A stretch of DNA of 60,347 nucleotides from a virus, in the IMG/VR virus record IMGVR_UViG_3300045107_000842, positions 1 to 60,347 of that record. One strand, given 5' to 3'. A model generated the notes under the pieces. It saw only the letters and a list, made by a program, of their open reading frames with translations, searched no databases and was not told where the DNA came from. A program made the translations under genes and the position numbers. Numbering within the stretch: position 1 is the first letter of the stretch; every line of letters starts with the position of its first letter. Positions 1 to 7,635 of the stretch are shown one piece after another.

Positions 1-150
1 GTGATCATCGCTGCCCTGCGCGAGGAGCAGCCGATGCTCGGCGAGCCGACGGCACGCCGACGCGCCGAGCTGATCGTCGAACGACTGCGGCAGGCCGGGT
101 ACGACCTGGCGCCGCTGCCGGTCGGATGGCCGAGGGACGGCGATCGGTGA
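1..150 (+). CDS. Short hypothetical protein, possibly cut at its 5' end
   Basis: Reading from the first base (GTG) gives a 49-residue charged protein ending in TGA at 148-150. The window begins at this GTG, so the true start may lie upstream. The next gene begins with a GTG that overlaps this stop (GTGA), typical of a tightly coupled phage or plasmid operon. No domain is recognised. Composition and size resemble the small accessory proteins of the plus-strand early operon at the other end of the window. Confidence 0.4.
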   Translation: MIIAALREEQPMLGEPTARRRAELIVERLRQAGYDLAPLPVGWPRDGDR

Positions 151-365
151 AAGATCCCTTTGCCCCAATCTCGCCTGTGCAGCTGCGAGGCGCCTTCGAG
201 GACATCATCCGGGTCGGCATGATCCGGGCTGGCTGTCCAGATCACCTGCGCGCGCCCGAGCTCGCCAGGCGCGTTGTCAACTGGATGGAACGGCAGGGCA
301 TGCGGATCCACCTGCAGCAGCTCGGCAGCACGCGACGCCCGGGCGACGGGCCGCCCGGCGCGTGA
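147..365 (+). CDS. Hypothetical protein in a small plus-strand operon
   Basis: A 72-residue protein if the GTG at 147, overlapping the previous stop as GTGA, is used. An in-frame ATG at 126 would add seven residues but would lie wholly inside the preceding gene. The sequence is a mixed helical, charged small protein with no motif I recognise. It is coupled on both sides by GTGA overlaps, which supports it as a real gene although its function is unknown. Confidence 0.45.
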   Translation: MKDPFAPISPVQLRGAFEDIIRVGMIRAGCPDHLRAPELARRVVNWMERQGMRIHLQQLGSTRRPGDGPPGA

Positions 366-646
366 CGCCGGAGCGGCTGGCGGCGACGAAGGCCAAAGTC
401 GAGGAGCTGGCGGCCGCGCTGGCCGGCCGAACGGCGCCTGCAAAGCGGATGGCCGCGGCGCGTGCCGTCTTCCGCCGCATCCGCGCCGAGGACTTCCCGA
501 ATCGCGGCTGCCGGCTGATCTGGCGGGAGCTGTTCGCCAGCGAAATGAACCCCGCCTCGGCGGCCGATGTGACCGCCGACGACGTGAGGCGGCTAGCCGG
601 ACGGGTCGAGGAGATGCGCCGCCTGCTGGCGATGTTTCCGAAATGA
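362..646 (+). CDS. Hypothetical helical protein, last gene of the left plus-strand operon
   Basis: A 94-residue alanine- and arginine-rich, predicted all-helical protein. It starts at a GTG overlapping the stop of the upstream gene and ends just before the convergent accessory cluster. No catalytic motif or signal peptide is visible. Helical content and size suggest a small DNA- or protein-binding accessory factor, but that is only an impression. It is transcribed toward the minus-strand genes, so it marks an operon boundary. Confidence 0.45.
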   Translation: MTPERLAATKAKVEELAAALAGRTAPAKRMAAARAVFRRIRAEDFPNRGCRLIWRELFASEMNPASAADVTADDVRRLAGRVEEMRRLLAMFPK

Positions 647-679
647 ACTCGGCACGTATGCGGCTCGACGGCTCTCGCT

Positions 680-1129
680 TCATCGTCGCTGTCGACGCAT
701 GAAGCGGACCGGCGCACCGTATACGGCGCCCCCGACGTCTTCCGGCGCATTGTGGCTGATATCCTCGAGCGTGCCCATTTTGCTGCTCCAACGGCCATCC
801 GAAAGCTGCCGGGCCGCATGGGTGATCTCAACGGCGAGGCCGTTCATTCTCGCGTAGATGGCAACCTTCTCGAAGCCATCCTCGACCGAGCCGTCAACGC
901 AGGTTTCGTAGCCAAGTGTGGCGAATGCCGCTTCAAACGCAGGTAGGGTGAGGCCGCGCGCGATGCCGCGCGGCCAATATCCCACCCCTCTCGCATCTGG
1001 CCACCACCACCGCCTGTCGTTGCCGGCCGCCCACGCGATGCAGTTGTATTTGTTCGTGCAGGGACTGGTCAGCTGATGATTGTGATCGGTGAGCCGAGGG
1101 TGCTCATGCGCCTTCCAGCTACCCGGCAT
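680..1129 (-). CDS. DUF7689-like conserved protein
   Basis: A 149-residue protein from the ATG at 1129; an alternative start at 1183 would add 18 residues but overlap the upstream gene more. Conserved-looking blocks include an N-terminal NCIAWAAGND segment (residues ~29-38), a tryptophan-rich WWWPD stretch, a YWPRGI motif and a C-terminal HAARQLSDGRWSSKMG block. I associate this architecture with the DUF7689 family, which has no established function and often sits next to proteins like the one encoded immediately upstream. Here it follows that gene with a short overlap, so the two are probably cotranslated. An accessory (moron or toxin-antitoxin-like) role is possible but not shown. Confidence 0.65.
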   Translation of the reverse strand: MPGSWKAHEHPRLTDHNHQLTSPCTNKYNCIAWAAGNDRRWWWPDARGVGYWPRGIARGLTLPAFEAAFATLGYETCVDGSVEDGFEKVAIYARMNGLAVEITHAARQLSDGRWSSKMGTLEDISHNAPEDVGGAVYGAPVRFMRRQRR

Positions 1130-1343
1130 ATCCTCGTGCGCGTCCCCATTCCAGCCATGCAAGGCCCATCTGATGGAAATCACCCCGGATTTCGTCCGTG
1201 ACTGGATCTTCTCCGGTCAGAGCCTGGAGAGCCCAGAACCACATATCAGGGTCATTCCCCTCAGCTCGCAGCTGGGCCAGGATTAGCGGCAGCGCCCTAG
1301 GCCCCATGCCGATAATGCGCTGGTAGGCGGGTTGCATCGCCAT
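1119..1343 (-). CDS. WFWAL/TGEDPV-motif conserved protein (C-terminal part)
   Basis: The 74 residues from ATG 1343 contain the blocks QPAYQRIIGMG, MWFWALQALTGEDPV and AWLEWGRARGY. I recognise these from a family of about 100-130 residues, of unknown function, commonly paired with DUF7689 genes. Homologue-like sequence (LFQALAHQW, GSTSSIEE) continues upstream in the same frame to an in-frame TGA at 1473-1475, but that extension has no ATG, GTG or TTG. The N-terminal portion therefore seems to be encoded in another frame (see 1344-1635), suggesting an indel. It is followed by the DUF7689-like gene. Confidence 0.55.
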   Translation of the reverse strand: MAMQPAYQRIIGMGPRALPLILAQLRAEGNDPDMWFWALQALTGEDPVTDEIRGDFHQMGLAWLEWGRARGYAG

Positions 1344-1635
1344 TTCTTCGATCGAGGACGTGCTGCCTCGCTCCTGGCGCCATTGATGGGCCAGCGCCTG
1401 AAAGAGAAGAGAGGCGGGGACGACGACCTCGACGGGACCGTTCGTCTTCGATCGCTCCCAGCGCGACCAAAGTCAGCGGACGGAAGGCCGATCCCTGCCG
1501 CGATACGGCGACATCTTCGGGCCCGAGCTGGTCGCCCACCATCGTCAGCTTCCACTCTGAGCAGCTATACGCGGCGACCTCCGCCACGAGTGGTGAGCTG
1601 TACTGAACAGCTTGCCCAGCCGTATCGACAAACAT
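1344..1635 (-). pseudogene. Probable N-terminal fragment of the frameshifted WFWAL-motif gene
   Basis: An ATG at 1635, two bases after the stop of the upstream gene, opens a sensible-looking frame (MFVDTAGQAVQYSSP..., SEWKLTMVGDQLGPEDVAV). Around 1480-1460 it degrades into an arginine/serine-rich shadow sequence, while the conserved WFWAL frame opens in a different phase. The simplest reading is one gene of about 170 codons spanning 1635-1119 and broken by a single indel near 1470. It could also be two genes, the second using an unconventional start. Confidence 0.4.
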
Positions 1636-1637
1636 GG

Positions 1638-1907
1638 CTACTGTGCCTCTGGCTTGCGCAAGGACTTTTGGACGTGGACAAGCGCGACTTGGGGGTTGCT
1701 CTTCACGACGTAAAGGGGGTTGCCCTCCTCGTCCCATTCGCCGTCGACCCTTAGGACCTGTCCAACCACCTGCTTGACCCTGATCGTCGTTCCGTCGTCT
1801 AGCAGAAGCTCACTCCATCGCTCGGTCGACTCCTGTATCGGAACATCAACACCTTCCTTGGTGGTCCCGTCCGGCAGTGTCCACTTCACCTTGTGCGCCA
1901 TGGCCAA
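1638..1907 (-). CDS. Small beta-rich conserved hypothetical protein
   Basis: An 89-residue protein with a regular alternating pattern (VKWTLPDGTTKEG, LLLDDGTTIRVKQVV, GNPLYVVKSNPQV) that predicts a compact all-beta fold. No transmembrane segment or catalytic motif is visible. It is the first gene of the leftmost minus-strand accessory cluster, and the next ATG lies two bases after its TAG. The sequence upstream (1908-2034) contains short repeats of a TTGGTGG(T/A)ACC type and probably its promoter, separated from the phage late operon by the terminator at 2035-2067. Confidence 0.6.
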   Translation of the reverse strand: MAMAHKVKWTLPDGTTKEGVDVPIQESTERWSELLLDDGTTIRVKQVVGQVLRVDGEWDEEGNPLYVVKSNPQVALVHVQKSLRKPEAQ

Positions 1908-2034
1908 CGTCCTACCTTCCTTGGTGGTACCGGTGGTAGGAACCGCTCAGCGTCAGGCGCGATCGCGCGCGGTTATGCGGCACCCCTCTCTTTTCTAGGC
2001 ATTTCCTAGCCATTCCGCAATCGGCCCCAAACGC

Positions 2035-2067
2035 AAAAAGGGCCGGGCCCCGCGAGGAGCCCGGCCC
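2035..2067 (-). terminator. Intrinsic terminator of the long late operon
   Basis: A perfect 9-bp inverted repeat (GGGCCGGGC at 2040-2048, GCCCGGCCC at 2059-2067) is followed, in the minus direction, by a T-run (complement of AAAAAG at 2035-2039). It lies directly after the last late gene, so it ends the transcript running from about 35.9 kb. Confidence 0.85.
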
Positions 2068-2093
2068 GGACGGCGGCTGAGATAGGGATGGGA

Positions 2094-2288
2094 TCAGCCG
2101 GCGTCGATCTTCGCCTGCAGGCCGCGGATCAGGGCATCCATCGCCGCGCGATCGGCGTCGCTCACGTCGGGACGATTCGGCTGCTGGAGCTGGCTCCGCT
2201 GGGCGAAGAGCTGCTCGACGAAGGGGGCCAGCTGCACGCCGGCCTGCAGGGCGGCCTGGATGATGGCCGCGATCATGACGGGGGACAT
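2094..2288 (-). CDS. Small hypothetical phage protein
   Basis: A 64-residue protein with a hydrophobic N-terminal third (VMIAAIIQAALQAGVQLAPF) followed by a charged helical C-terminus. It is the last gene before the late-operon terminator and follows the holin-like gene. The N-terminal hydrophobic helix could insert in a membrane, so an accessory lysis role is plausible from position alone. No family is recognised. Confidence 0.6.
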   Translation of the reverse strand: MSPVMIAAIIQAALQAGVQLAPFVEQLFAQRSQLQQPNRPDVSDADRAAMDALIRGLQAKIDAG

Positions 2289-2318
2289 GGGCGTCTCCTC
2301 TCGGGATGGGTGTCTGGG

Positions 2319-3032
2319 TCAGCTCGCCGGCGGCTTGGCGGTCGGCGCCGGCGCTGCCGGTGCCGCCGGCGGGAAGCCGAAGACGGTCAGCAGCGCGGTG
2401 GCGTTGCCGAGCGCGGCCTGGGCCGCGGCCTGGCCGGCCGCGAGGCCGCTCGGGTCGCAGACCCTGCCGGGCGCGTTGCCGACCACGCCGGTCGCTTGGT
2501 CGCGCCAGCAATTGTCGGCGGCCGCGCCATAGGCCAGCACCAGGTCGGTGCCGGCATGGGTGGTGGCCTTGATCTGCGCCCTGACGTCCGGCTTGTCCGC
2601 GAGCAGCGGCGAGCTCTCGGCCGTCCAGGCGGCCGCGATCACCGCGCCCCAGCTCGTCTCGATCGCCTGCGCCTGCTCGCGCGGGCTGAGCGCGGTCGAG
2701 GCGCTGCTGCCGACCGGCGCCGGCGGGCCGAAGAGGTTTCGGAGGGTGTCGCAGCCCGAGAGTGAGCCGGCCAGCAGGACGGCGAGCAGCACCGCGCCGA
2801 TCCGGCCGAGCACCTTGCCGTCCTGGTCGCTGACCAGGTTCTTGAGCAGGTAGGCGACCACCGCCGCGAGCGTCACCCCGCCGATCGTCTTCCAGCTCCA
2901 GGTCGACGGGTCGACGTTGCCGGCGCTGATCGCCTGCTGCGCCGAGGTCAGGATGCTGGTCAGCGCGGCCAGCACCAGGCCGCGCGCGAGGTCGGCCCAG
3001 CCGAGCCGGAAGAAGCCGGATCCGTTCATCAC
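2319..3032 (-). CDS. Holin-like membrane protein with an internal lipobox
   Basis: A 237-residue protein. Residues ~15-30 and ~50-65 form two membrane segments like a small phage holin, then a third hydrophobic stretch (~77-92) ends in a textbook lipobox LSGC (Cys94). The remaining ~140 residues are soluble, with one later cysteine pair. A GTG codon at 2813 (Val74) could start a second product beginning just before the lipoprotein signal. The gene may therefore be a holin fused to, or overlapping, a spanin-like lipoprotein. It sits near the muramidase-like gene at the 3' end of the late operon, where lysis genes are expected. Function is inferred from topology and position. Confidence 0.6.
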   Translation of the reverse strand: MMNGSGFFRLGWADLARGLVLAALTSILTSAQQAISAGNVDPSTWSWKTIGGVTLAAVVAYLLKNLVSDQDGKVLGRIGAVLLAVLLAGSLSGCDTLRNLFGPPAPVGSSASTALSPREQAQAIETSWGAVIAAAWTAESSPLLADKPDVRAQIKATTHAGTDLVLAYGAAADNCWRDQATGVVGNAPGRVCDPSGLAAGQAAAQAALGNATALLTVFGFPPAAPAAPAPTAKPPAS

Positions 3033-3064
3033 AGTCTCCTATCCGAGGTTGAGGGAAGCGCCGG

Positions 3065-4012
3065 CTAGAGGACGGAATCGTCCTCGCGGCGATCGCGGAA
3101 ATAGGCGTGGATGTCGCGGCCGAGGCCCGGCTTGCTGCCCGACAGCTCGATCACGCCGTCCAGGTTGAGGACGGCGTCGTGGGCCGGGTCGTAGCCGTGG
3201 CGGATCAGGATGTCCCAGCGGCCGACATAGCGCCGCAGGTCCTTGTGGCCGTGGAAATGGTGCCGCAGGGTCGTGGCCGGCACGGCGCCGAGGTTGATGC
3301 CGCCGGCGCGCTGCGCCTTGCCCTCCCAGGAGAGCACCATCTCGCGATAGGCCGGCGTCGCCTGGCCATGGACCGAGCGCGCCCCCGCTCCGACGAGCGC
3401 CAGCGCCATGTGCCAGTCGGCCGCGCCGAGCGCCGCCCGGTCGATCAGCCCTCCGACCTGCTCGAGGAAGGAGCGCCGCGCCGCCCAGAAGAAGCCGGTG
3501 TGGCCATAGGCGTAGGCCGGGCCGTCGAGGGCCTGGATCGGCGCGCCCGTCATCCAGAGCCAGGCGAAGGACTGCACGTGGCGCAGGATCTCGCCGCTGG
3601 CGCCGAGGTCGAGCCCGTCCGACCAGGGCTGCACGATGGGGTGCGCCTCGAGCGCGTGCACGGTCTCGATGGCCCAGTCGGGCCGGTCGAGGCTGACGTC
3701 CGCGTCGGCCCAGCCGATGCGGTCGACGTGGCTCGGCACGTGGCGGAAGCCGGCGTTGAGCAGGGCCTCCTTGTGCCAGACCCAGCCGTTCGGGCCGCCG
3801 GTGCACCGGACCTGGATGTAGTCGACGTGCCGGCTGGCCTCGCGCCCCTCGGAGATCTCGAAGGGCCGGTCGCCATGGGCGAGCTCGACGGTGTGGAGCG
3901 CGACGCCGGAATCGAGCATGTGGCGCTCGAAGTCGCGGTAGAGGCGCGGGCGCGAGCGCCAGCGCATCGGGTTGGAATAGGCCGTGACGACGTGCAGCAG
4001 CGAGGCGCGCAT
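3065..4012 (-). CDS. Glycosyltransferase-like protein
   Basis: A 315-residue protein starting at ATG 4012 (MRASLLHVVTAYSNPMRW). Residues 98-110 hold an ADADVS motif, a DxD-type metal-binding signature of GT-A fold nucleotide-sugar transferases, preceded by a WVWHKEALLN helix typical of such enzymes. Aromatic-rich segments (WLWMTGAPIQAL, GHTGFFWAARR) resemble the acceptor side of GT2-like families. The exact donor and acceptor cannot be told. It lies in the late operon between lysis genes, so it may modify virion proteins or host surface sugars. Two more such genes occur at 25.3 and 26.1 kb. Confidence 0.65.
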   Translation of the reverse strand: MRASLLHVVTAYSNPMRWRSRPRLYRDFERHMLDSGVALHTVELAHGDRPFEISEGREASRHVDYIQVRCTGGPNGWVWHKEALLNAGFRHVPSHVDRIGWADADVSLDRPDWAIETVHALEAHPIVQPWSDGLDLGASGEILRHVQSFAWLWMTGAPIQALDGPAYAYGHTGFFWAARRSFLEQVGGLIDRAALGAADWHMALALVGAGARSVHGQATPAYREMVLSWEGKAQRAGGINLGAVPATTLRHHFHGHKDLRRYVGRWDILIRHGYDPAHDAVLNLDGVIELSGSKPGLGRDIHAYFRDRREDDSVL

Positions 4013-4058
4013 GGGCGGCTCCCGGTGATCGGAGGTGGTCGGACCCAGACGGCGGGGA

Positions 4059-4523
4059 TCAGCCGGCGGCGATGGCCTGCTGAAAGAGCGGCGTGTTGCG
4101 GACGGGGTCCGCGGCGCCGGCCGGCGTGTTGTACCAGCGCTTGTGATAGGCGCTGAGCGCCGCGGCATCGCCGGCGGCCGGCAGCTCCGCCGGCACGCGG
4201 CGATAGTGCAGCCGGCAGATCGCTGCGGCATAGGCGAGGTTGCTGGCGAGCTGGTCCAGCCGCTTCTGCGGCGTCATCAGCGAGCGGACCGCGGCCGCCA
4301 GGTCGGTGTGGTAGGCGATCCAGACCCAGAGATCGTCATGGGTCGCCGGCTCGCACTGCCAGAGGCCGATCGCCGGGCCGCCGCCCACCTGGTGCAGCCA
4401 GCGGCAGCCGCTCTCGGCGAGCGCGGTGCCGAGCACCAGGTTCTCGGCCGAGACGCCGCCGAGCTGCAGCACCTCGAGCGCCGGCCGCACGACGAAGCGG
4501 CGGAGCTGCGCGAGATCAATCAT
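4059..4523 (-). CDS. Phage muramidase/transglycosylase-like lysin
   Basis: A 154-residue protein from ATG 4523, overlapping the upstream stop by a few bases. The N-terminal half contains a TALAESG motif (Glu37, likely catalytic) followed by GPAIGLWQCEPATHDD, the arrangement seen in virion-associated lysozyme/SLT-like phage proteins. The C-terminal YHKRWYNTPAG block is also typical. It probably cleaves peptidoglycan during lysis or entry. There is no signal peptide, so export would need the nearby holin-like protein. Confidence 0.75.
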   Translation of the reverse strand: MIDLAQLRRFVVRPALEVLQLGGVSAENLVLGTALAESGCRWLHQVGGGPAIGLWQCEPATHDDLWVWIAYHTDLAAAVRSLMTPQKRLDQLASNLAYAAAICRLHYRRVPAELPAAGDAAALSAYHKRWYNTPAGAADPVRNTPLFQQAIAAG

Positions 4524-4956
4524 CGCCGTCGATCTCCTCGCCATAGAACCAGTGCGCGTCCTTGGTCGGCGGCACGCCGCCGGTGCGCTCGATCGCGGCC
4601 GCCGCGGGCTCGGCCGAAGGCGGCTCCGGCTCGAGCCGCCGATCGTCGCGGCCGAGCCGGCGCGCGGCGTAGGCGCGCAGCACCATCGCGCACCAGATGA
4701 CGCTGTCGAGATGGTGCTGGCCGTCGTCGGGGTCGTGCTCCTCGCCGCCCCACCACTTCCAGGCATGGCTCATCAGGGCGCGGAAGATCCGGCCCCAGCT
4801 CATGCCCTTCTCCCAGTTGCGGTCGCCGTACTTCTCGGCGCCGATCCGGAAGACGTGGGCCGCGGCTTCCATGGCCTCCGGCGGGATCAGGTCGTAGCGC
4901 GGCTTGCCGGCATCGTGCTTGACGGCTGGCTCGACCAGCCGGCCGCGGCTCTGCAT
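4516..4956 (-). CDS. dATP/dGTP diphosphohydrolase-like protein (DUF5664)
   Basis: A 146-residue protein with the blocks HDAGKPRYDLIPPEAM (residues 14-29), GAEKYGDRNW and HHLDSVIW (81-88), the signature of the DUF5664 family. This family includes MazZ-type enzymes that hydrolyse purine dNTPs to dNMPs. In Z-genome phages MazZ acts with PurZ, but no PurZ-like gene is present in this window, so a general role in nucleotide-pool control is more likely. It is adjacent to the deoxyribosyltransferase-like gene. The C-terminal ~50 residues are proline/glutamate-rich and probably flexible. Confidence 0.75.
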   Translation of the reverse strand: MQSRGRLVEPAVKHDAGKPRYDLIPPEAMEAAAHVFRIGAEKYGDRNWEKGMSWGRIFRALMSHAWKWWGGEEHDPDDGQHHLDSVIWCAMVLRAYAARRLGRDDRRLEPEPPSAEPAAAAIERTGGVPPTKDAHWFYGEEIDGDD

Positions 4957-4961
4957 CGCCG

Positions 4962-5423
4962 TCACGGCAGCAGGATGGCGCGAACGACATGGAGCGCCGC
5001 CTCGAGGGTCGGCACGCGGAAGCCGGTCGCCTCCTTCACCATGCCGTGCTCGTGCGGATTGCCCTCCGGCTCCATGGCGATGACGATCGGCTTGCGCACC
5101 AGGTCGGCCCAGGCGATCTCCATCACCGTGCCGATGCTGACCGCCCTGGCGCCGAGCAGGTTGACCAGCAGCACGTCGCAGCGGGTCGCGTCCCAGCGAT
5201 CGCGCGTGGTGATGCCGCGATTGGTCGACATCACGCTGTAGGGCTCGTAGGCGTCGCCGTCCGAGGTGAACTCGCCGACATGGGCGAGGTACTCCTTCGC
5301 CCGCATCGGCGACAGCGCCTCGATGTCGGGCAGCAGCGCCCGCTTCGCCGCCTCGCGCCAGTCGGTGGCGCCGGCATAGCTCAGCCCGGTGATCGGGCCG
5401 GCCAGGTAGACCGTCTTCGTCAT
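4962..5423 (-). CDS. Nucleoside 2-deoxyribosyltransferase-like protein
   Basis: A 153-residue protein beginning MTKTVYLAGPITGL, the classic N-terminal strand and loop of nucleoside 2-deoxyribosyltransferases. It continues with a DVLLVNLLGAR strand and an EIAWADLVRKPIVIAMEP segment whose Glu fits the family's catalytic or binding position, then NPHEH. These enzymes exchange or hydrolyse the base of deoxynucleosides. Together with the purine dNTP hydrolase-like gene just downstream, it probably salvages host nucleotides for phage DNA synthesis or alters base pools. Confidence 0.8.
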   Translation of the reverse strand: MTKTVYLAGPITGLSYAGATDWREAAKRALLPDIEALSPMRAKEYLAHVGEFTSDGDAYEPYSVMSTNRGITTRDRWDATRCDVLLVNLLGARAVSIGTVMEIAWADLVRKPIVIAMEPEGNPHEHGMVKEATGFRVPTLEAALHVVRAILLP

Positions 5424-5443
5424 GGAGGCCTCGAGGGCTGGCG

Positions 5444-5686
5444 CTATTTTCCGACCGGACGCTTGTCGAGACCCTTGTCGGCGAGGAGCTCGGCGACATC
5501 GTCGATATGCAGGCAGTCGACCATGCAGGCATAGTCGGTCCCCGGCTGCACGACTGCGATGTTCCCATTGCAGTAATCGTTGCCCGGGGTTGCGCTGTGC
5601 AGGACCCCAAACGACACGATCTTGCCGCCCTCGAGCTTCACGACCTTGTCGCCATTCTTGGCTTCGCGGCCATTTCTGTAGTGCAT
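5444..5686 (-). CDS. Conserved small phage protein
   Basis: An 80-residue protein starting MHYRNGREAKNGDKVV and containing PGNDYCNGNIAVV and CMVDCLHIDD. I recognise this as a conserved small phage family without a known role. Three cysteines and a short beta-rich core might bind a metal. It lies in a run of small late genes upstream of the nucleotide-metabolism pair. Confidence 0.7.
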   Translation of the reverse strand: MHYRNGREAKNGDKVVKLEGGKIVSFGVLHSATPGNDYCNGNIAVVQPGTDYACMVDCLHIDDVAELLADKGLDKRPVGK

Positions 5687-5722
5687 CTCAACTCTCCTTC
5701 GGTGCTGATAGACCTGGAAAGG

Positions 5723-5989
5723 TCAGGCCGTCGCCGGCGGCGTCGGCTCGCTGTCGGCCTGCTCGCTGGCCGCTGCGCCGATCTCGAACTTGGCCAGCTC
5801 GAGCGCGCCGATCATGCTGAGGGTCGTCCAGTCGCCGCCCCAGCGTGTGCGGTGAGCGCCGGCCTGGTCGACGGTGACGACGAGCAGCCCGGCGATCGCC
5901 TCGGTGCGCAGCTCCTTGACCAGGCCCTGGGCGAGCTCGACGCAGTCGGGGTGCGCCGCATAGAGGCGGCGCGGGCCGTCGCCGCTCAT
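5723..5989 (-). CDS. Hypothetical protein
   Basis: An 88-residue protein from ATG 5989, which overlaps the metallophosphoesterase stop as ATGA; this decides the start. It has a compact alpha/beta N-terminal region (CVELAQGLVKEL, GLLVVTVDQAG) and an acidic, proline-rich tail. Translation is probably coupled to the upstream gene. No known family is recognised. Confidence 0.6.
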   Translation of the reverse strand: MSGDGPRRLYAAHPDCVELAQGLVKELRTEAIAGLLVVTVDQAGAHRTRWGGDWTTLSMIGALELAKFEIGAAASEQADSEPTPPATA

Positions 5990-7311
5990 GCCGCGAGCTC
6001 CACCCACTTCGCTGCCGTCGCGGCGGCCCGCGGCGCCTCGACGTTGACCGGCCAGTGGCAGGTCACGCCGTGCTCGGGATGCACGAACCAGAGCGCCTGG
6101 CGCGGCGTCTCGGGCGCGGCCCGCAGCGCGAGCTTGGCGAACTCGTCGTACCCCTTGAGGCTGCCGTTGACGATGACCCGCTCGAGCGGCAGGTACTGGT
6201 GCCAGTGGCCGATGATCAGCGTGTCATAGGGCTGGCCATAGCTGGTGTTGGCGTTGCGGATCTTGAAGTCGCCGCGCAGGATCGGGCCTAGGCTGCCGAT
6301 GATGCCGTCGCCGCCCTTGACCCCGAGATTGTCGCCGTGGGTCAGCAGGAATCGCCGGCCGGCCACGGAGTAATAGGCGTCGGCACCGCTCGGCACGTAG
6401 AAGCTGACCCGCTTGTCGCCCTGGAAGTGGCGCTCCAGCAGGTTGTAGAGCAGCCAATCGAAGTTGCTGTGCGCCCGCCGCTTGAATCGCGGCTTGCGGG
6501 TGTTGCGGCCGTGGTTTCCGGGCACGCATGGGACGAAGATCCTGCCGAAGGCCTCGGCCATCGATCCAAGCGCCCAGACCAGCACGCCGAACAGGTCGAG
6601 GAGGGCGGACATGGAAGGCAGCTCGTTGGTCTCGGTCAGCTCCTCGTGGATGTCGCCCGACAGCATGTCGCCGCCGAGGTTGATGACGATCCCGGGATAC
6701 TCGGCGCCGACCATGTAGTGCTTCGCCAGCCGGATTGTCTTCTCGACCAGGGCGCGGGCGCGGCGTTGGGCAATCGCGATGTCGAACTCGTTGATGCCGT
6801 TGACCTCGGCCGGGACCACCACCTCGCCCCAGTGCCAGTCCGACCACATGGTGCAGGGAACGCCGGCGGTGCCGGCCTTGTGCTTGGTCGAGACCACCCA
6901 GCCCGGCGGGTCGACCGGCGCGTCGCGCAGGCCGAAAATGTGCCGCCGGACGGTCTCGGCGGTGAGGTTGTCACGATGGATCGCCTTGAGCTGCGATTCC
7001 AGCTCGCGCACCCGGTCGGTCAGCCCGGTGAGCTTGCGGGCCTGCGGATCGGCCGCCGGCGCGATCGCCTCGGTCTTCGTCTCCGGCGGCGTCCACAGGC
7101 TCCAGTCGGGCTTGAGGCCGTAGTGGCGTTCGTAGACCGAGAGGTTCTGCGACAGCGTCGGCCGGCGCAGGCCGAGCGCATCGGCCGCGACGGCGACGGC
7201 GCCGAGCTGCTTGCCGGGCGTGCCGGGCGGAGGATAGCCAGCCTTGAGGGCGCGCTCGATCGCGCGGATCCGGCGGCGAACCTCGGTCCGGCTGAGCGTG
7301 GGCTGCGCCAT
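5986..7311 (-). CDS. Phage calcineurin-like metallophosphoesterase
   Basis: A 441-residue protein. Residues ~1-65 look like a helix-turn-helix segment (ADALGLRRPTLSQNLSVY) and ~95-115 a short coiled coil. The catalytic core follows: SDWHWGE (157-163, D-x-H), GGDMLSG (213-219), GNHGR (265-269), THGDN (324-328) and GHWHQ (368-372), a full set of di-metal phosphoesterase ligands. Related phage enzymes are annotated as SbcD-like nucleases or phosphodiesterases. The substrate cannot be read from the sequence, and the HTH-like N-terminus hints at nucleic acid. It is coupled by ATGA to genes on both sides. Confidence 0.85.
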   Translation of the reverse strand: MAQPTLSRTEVRRRIRAIERALKAGYPPPGTPGKQLGAVAVAADALGLRRPTLSQNLSVYERHYGLKPDWSLWTPPETKTEAIAPAADPQARKLTGLTDRVRELESQLKAIHRDNLTAETVRRHIFGLRDAPVDPPGWVVSTKHKAGTAGVPCTMWSDWHWGEVVVPAEVNGINEFDIAIAQRRARALVEKTIRLAKHYMVGAEYPGIVINLGGDMLSGDIHEELTETNELPSMSALLDLFGVLVWALGSMAEAFGRIFVPCVPGNHGRNTRKPRFKRRAHSNFDWLLYNLLERHFQGDKRVSFYVPSGADAYYSVAGRRFLLTHGDNLGVKGGDGIIGSLGPILRGDFKIRNANTSYGQPYDTLIIGHWHQYLPLERVIVNGSLKGYDEFAKLALRAAPETPRQALWFVHPEHGVTCHWPVNVEAPRAAATAAKWVELAA

Positions 7312-7625
7312 CAGTTGTGCACCGGGGCGGGCCGCGACTGCTCGATCAACCGGTCGAGCTGGTCGCGCATGCGCGAGATCTCGCTGGCCTCGCTGCGGAT
7401 CTGCTCGGTGTGCTGGGCGCCGAGGGTCACCAAGCCGCCGAGGACGTCGATCTGCTTGGTCAGGCGCGCGTCGTTGTCGTCGACCCGCTGGCTGATCCCG
7501 CCCATCCAGTAGAAGGCCATCAGGATCGGGATGCCGAACGGTACCGCCATGAACATGCCGACGCGCCCGATCAGCGCCCAGCTGTGCTCGCGCTTCTCCG
7601 GGTCCATCTGCTCGAACACCGCCAT
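7311..7625 (-). CDS. Single-pass membrane protein with C-terminal coiled coil
   Basis: A 104-residue protein from ATG 7625. Residues ~15-43 form a membrane segment (WALIGRVGMFMAVPFGIP...), followed by RVDDNDARLTKQIDVLGGLV and a C-terminal helix with heptad spacing (EQIRSEASEISRMRDQLDRL). A short membrane anchor plus periplasmic coiled coil is the layout of inner-membrane spanins and of small holin-like accessory proteins. Neighbours are a sigma-like fusion and the metallophosphoesterase rather than lysis genes, so the assignment stays open. Confidence 0.6.
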   Translation of the reverse strand: MAVFEQMDPEKREHSWALIGRVGMFMAVPFGIPILMAFYWMGGISQRVDDNDARLTKQIDVLGGLVTLGAQHTEQIRSEASEISRMRDQLDRLIEQSRPAPVHN

Positions 7626-7635
7626 CGCCCCTCCC